Assembly (NCBI GenBank): GCA_964456095.1
Contig: CAYVZF010000002.1
Location: forward strand, 1-64,000
Reading direction: 5' to 3'
Source: CANRPC01 sp964456095
Lineage (GTDB): Bacteria > Bacillota_I > Bacilli_A > RFN20 > CAG-449
DNA: 64,000 nucleotides
Shown: piece after piece, positions 62,814 through 64,000 of the stretch
Position numbering within the stretch: position 1 is the first letter of the stretch
Layout of the letters: every line of letters begins with the position of its first letter
Notes under the pieces: generated by a model
The model's database searches: none
Seen by the model: the letters and a program-made list of their open reading frames with translations, nothing else
Told to the model about the DNA's origin: nothing
Position numbers and translations under genes: made by a program

Positions 62814-63899
62814 ATGAAAAAAATTATTTTAACTGGAGATAGACCAACAGGAAAACTTCATATTGGTCATTACGTAGGTTCTTTAAAAAGAAGAGTAGAA
62901 CTTCAAAATTCTAATGAATTTGATGAAATATATATTATGATTGCTGATGATCAAGCATTAACTGATAATGCGGAAAATCCATCAAAAATAAGAGATAATA
63001 TTATTGAAGTAGCTTTAGATTATTTATCCGTAGGAATAGATCCTAAAAAAAGCACTATTTTTGTTCAATCTATGGTACCTGCGCTTAAAGAATTAAATAT
63101 GTATTTTTTAAATTTGGTAACAATATCTAGACTTCAAAGAAATCCAACTATTAAAAATGAAATTAAAATGAGAAACTTTGACACATCAATTCCGGCTGGT
63201 TTTTTTACCTATCCGATTTCACAAGCCGCGGATATTACGGCTTTTAATGCTACAATTGTTCCTGCAGGAGAAGATCAAATGCCAATGATTGAACAAACTC
63301 AAGAAATTGTTCATAAATTTAATTCAATTTATGGAGATGTATTAGTTAGTCCTAAAATCTTATTACCTGAAAATGAAACATGTCATAGACTTGTTGGAAC
63401 AGATGGTAAAGCTAAAATGTCAAAATCATTAGGGAATTGTATATTTTTAAGTGATGACTCGAATACAGTTAAAACAAAAATAATGTCAATGTACACTGAT
63501 CCAAATCATTTAAAAGTATCAGATCCAGGAAATACAAAAGATAATCCAGTTTTTATGTATTTATCATGCTTTGCAACTGATGAACATTTTGCTTTATATT
63601 TACCTGAATATAAGAATTTAGAAGAAATGAAAAGCCATTATGAACGTGGTGGTTTAGGTGATATGAAATGTAAAAGATTTTTATATGCTGTAATGGAAGA
63701 TGTATTAACCCCTTTTAGAGAAAAAAGGAAGTACTACGAGATGCATATTGAAGAAGTATATAAAATTTTATTAGAAGGAACAAAAAGAGCAATAGAAGTA
63801 TCTTCTAAAACATTAACAAATGTTAAAAAAGCAATGAAAATTGATTATTTTGATAATAATAATTTTTTAAACGAAATAAAAAATAAATTTAATAATTAA
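62814..63899 (+). CDS. trpS: Tryptophanyl-tRNA synthetase
   Basis: Charges tRNA-Trp. The 361-residue class I synthetase has HIGH (KLHIGHYVGSL), GDRPTG and KMSKS (AKMSKSLGN). The ATG at 62814 is preceded by GGTGA; an in-frame ATG at 62802 lies upstream of that site. The tRNA-Trp gene is at 50.9 kb. Confidence 0.96.
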   Translation: MKKIILTGDRPTGKLHIGHYVGSLKRRVELQNSNEFDEIYIMIADDQALTDNAENPSKIRDNIIEVALDYLSVGIDPKKSTIFVQSMVPALKELNMYFLNLVTISRLQRNPTIKNEIKMRNFDTSIPAGFFTYPISQAADITAFNATIVPAGEDQMPMIEQTQEIVHKFNSIYGDVLVSPKILLPENETCHRLVGTDGKAKMSKSLGNCIFLSDDSNTVKTKIMSMYTDPNHLKVSDPGNTKDNPVFMYLSCFATDEHFALYLPEYKNLEEMKSHYERGGLGDMKCKRFLYAVMEDVLTPFREKRKYYEMHIEEVYKILLEGTKRAIEVSSKTLTNVKKAMKIDYFDNNNFLNEIKNKFNN

Positions 63900-63915
63900 A
63901 TAATGGGGATAATAA

Positions 63916-64000
63916 ATGTTTAAGTCTTTTCTAGTATCATTTTTAGCTGTAACAATTCCACTTATTATAGGTGGTCTTTTTGCGCTTGTTTTTAAGAAAA
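63916..64000 (+). CDS. Membrane protein, N-terminal fragment (cut by the window end)
   Basis: The first 28 codons start MFKSFLVSFLAVTIPLIIGG with a hydrophobic helix. The frame runs off the window, so only the start is visible. Confidence 0.5.
   Translation, partial: MFKSFLVSFLAVTIPLIIGGLFALVFKK

Noticed and set aside
1..64000. Reassignment of TGA to Trp (Mollicutes code)
   Set aside because: Genes such as alaS and comEA end at TGA at the expected place, Trp codons are TGG, and the tRNA-Trp has CCA.
1..64000. CRISPR arrays, insertion sequences or rRNA genes
   Set aside because: No regularly spaced repeats, transposase-like proteins or rRNA blocks were seen in the window.

Overview
The window is one stretch of a very AT-rich, spore-forming Firmicutes (Bacilli-type) genome. 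The lineage call is an inference from gene content: Spo0A, the germination protease Gpr, a CwlJ/SleB-type cortex hydrolase and a CotJ spore-coat operon lie next to Bacillus-like blocks (alaS-ruvX-DUF1292, comEA-comEC-holA, rsmB-rlmN-stp-prkC-rsgA-rpe-thiN). TGA is used as a stop and the only tRNA-Trp reads UGG, so the code is standard and this is not a Mycoplasma with code 4. The small divergent proteins and low GC fit an uncultured gut Bacilli lineage related to Erysipelotrichia or Mollicutes-like groups. A 100-N gap at 33209-33308 shows that this is a draft or metagenome assembly.

Layout. 0-11 kb: pnp, a divergent DapA-fold protein, a T-box controlled alaS operon, greA, and competence genes comEA/comEC with holA. 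11-18.5 kb: rpsT, gpr, fmt, cls and rqcH on the plus strand, then trmL, a thioredoxin-like lipoprotein and a cortex hydrolase on the minus strand. 18.6-30.2 kb: gmk-priA, the rsmB-to-thiN operon, rpmB and spo0A. 30.3-35.5 kb: a surface block with an M6-type metalloprotease lipoprotein and two GLUG-repeat lipoproteins, preceded by a promoter whose spacer holds a G10 tract. 35.6-38 kb: iron alcohol dehydrogenase with two zinc-ribbon membrane proteins. 38.1-40.6 kb: a small XRE/ImmA/DUF4417 island ending at a four-tRNA operon. 41-50 kb: serine dehydratase, a potRABCD polyamine transporter and an ABC-F protein. 50.8-57 kb: tRNA-Trp, an XRE-flavoprotein fusion facing dps, membrane and phosphodiesterase genes, and cyuA. 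57-64 kb: asd, a yybP-ykoY Mn2+ riboswitch with an MntP-Nudix fusion, a DtxR/MntR regulator, the CotJ operon with a Mn catalase, trpS and the start of one more gene.

How the genes work together. Sporulation and metal themes recur. Manganese export, a metal-dependent repressor and the Mn-catalase coat protein CotJC lie within 5 kb. Several conserved proteins have lost residues normally considered essential: Spo0A has Asn at its phosphoacceptor site, RsmB lacks both catalytic cysteines and the SAM-binding loop, and the DapA-like protein has Tyr at the Schiff-base lysine position. The surface-lipoprotein operon behind the G10 promoter looks like a phase-variation switch. These, with the MntP-Nudix fusion and the XRE-iron-sulfur-flavoprotein-like fusion, are the strongest leads. 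All family calls were made by reading the sequence and none was checked against a database.
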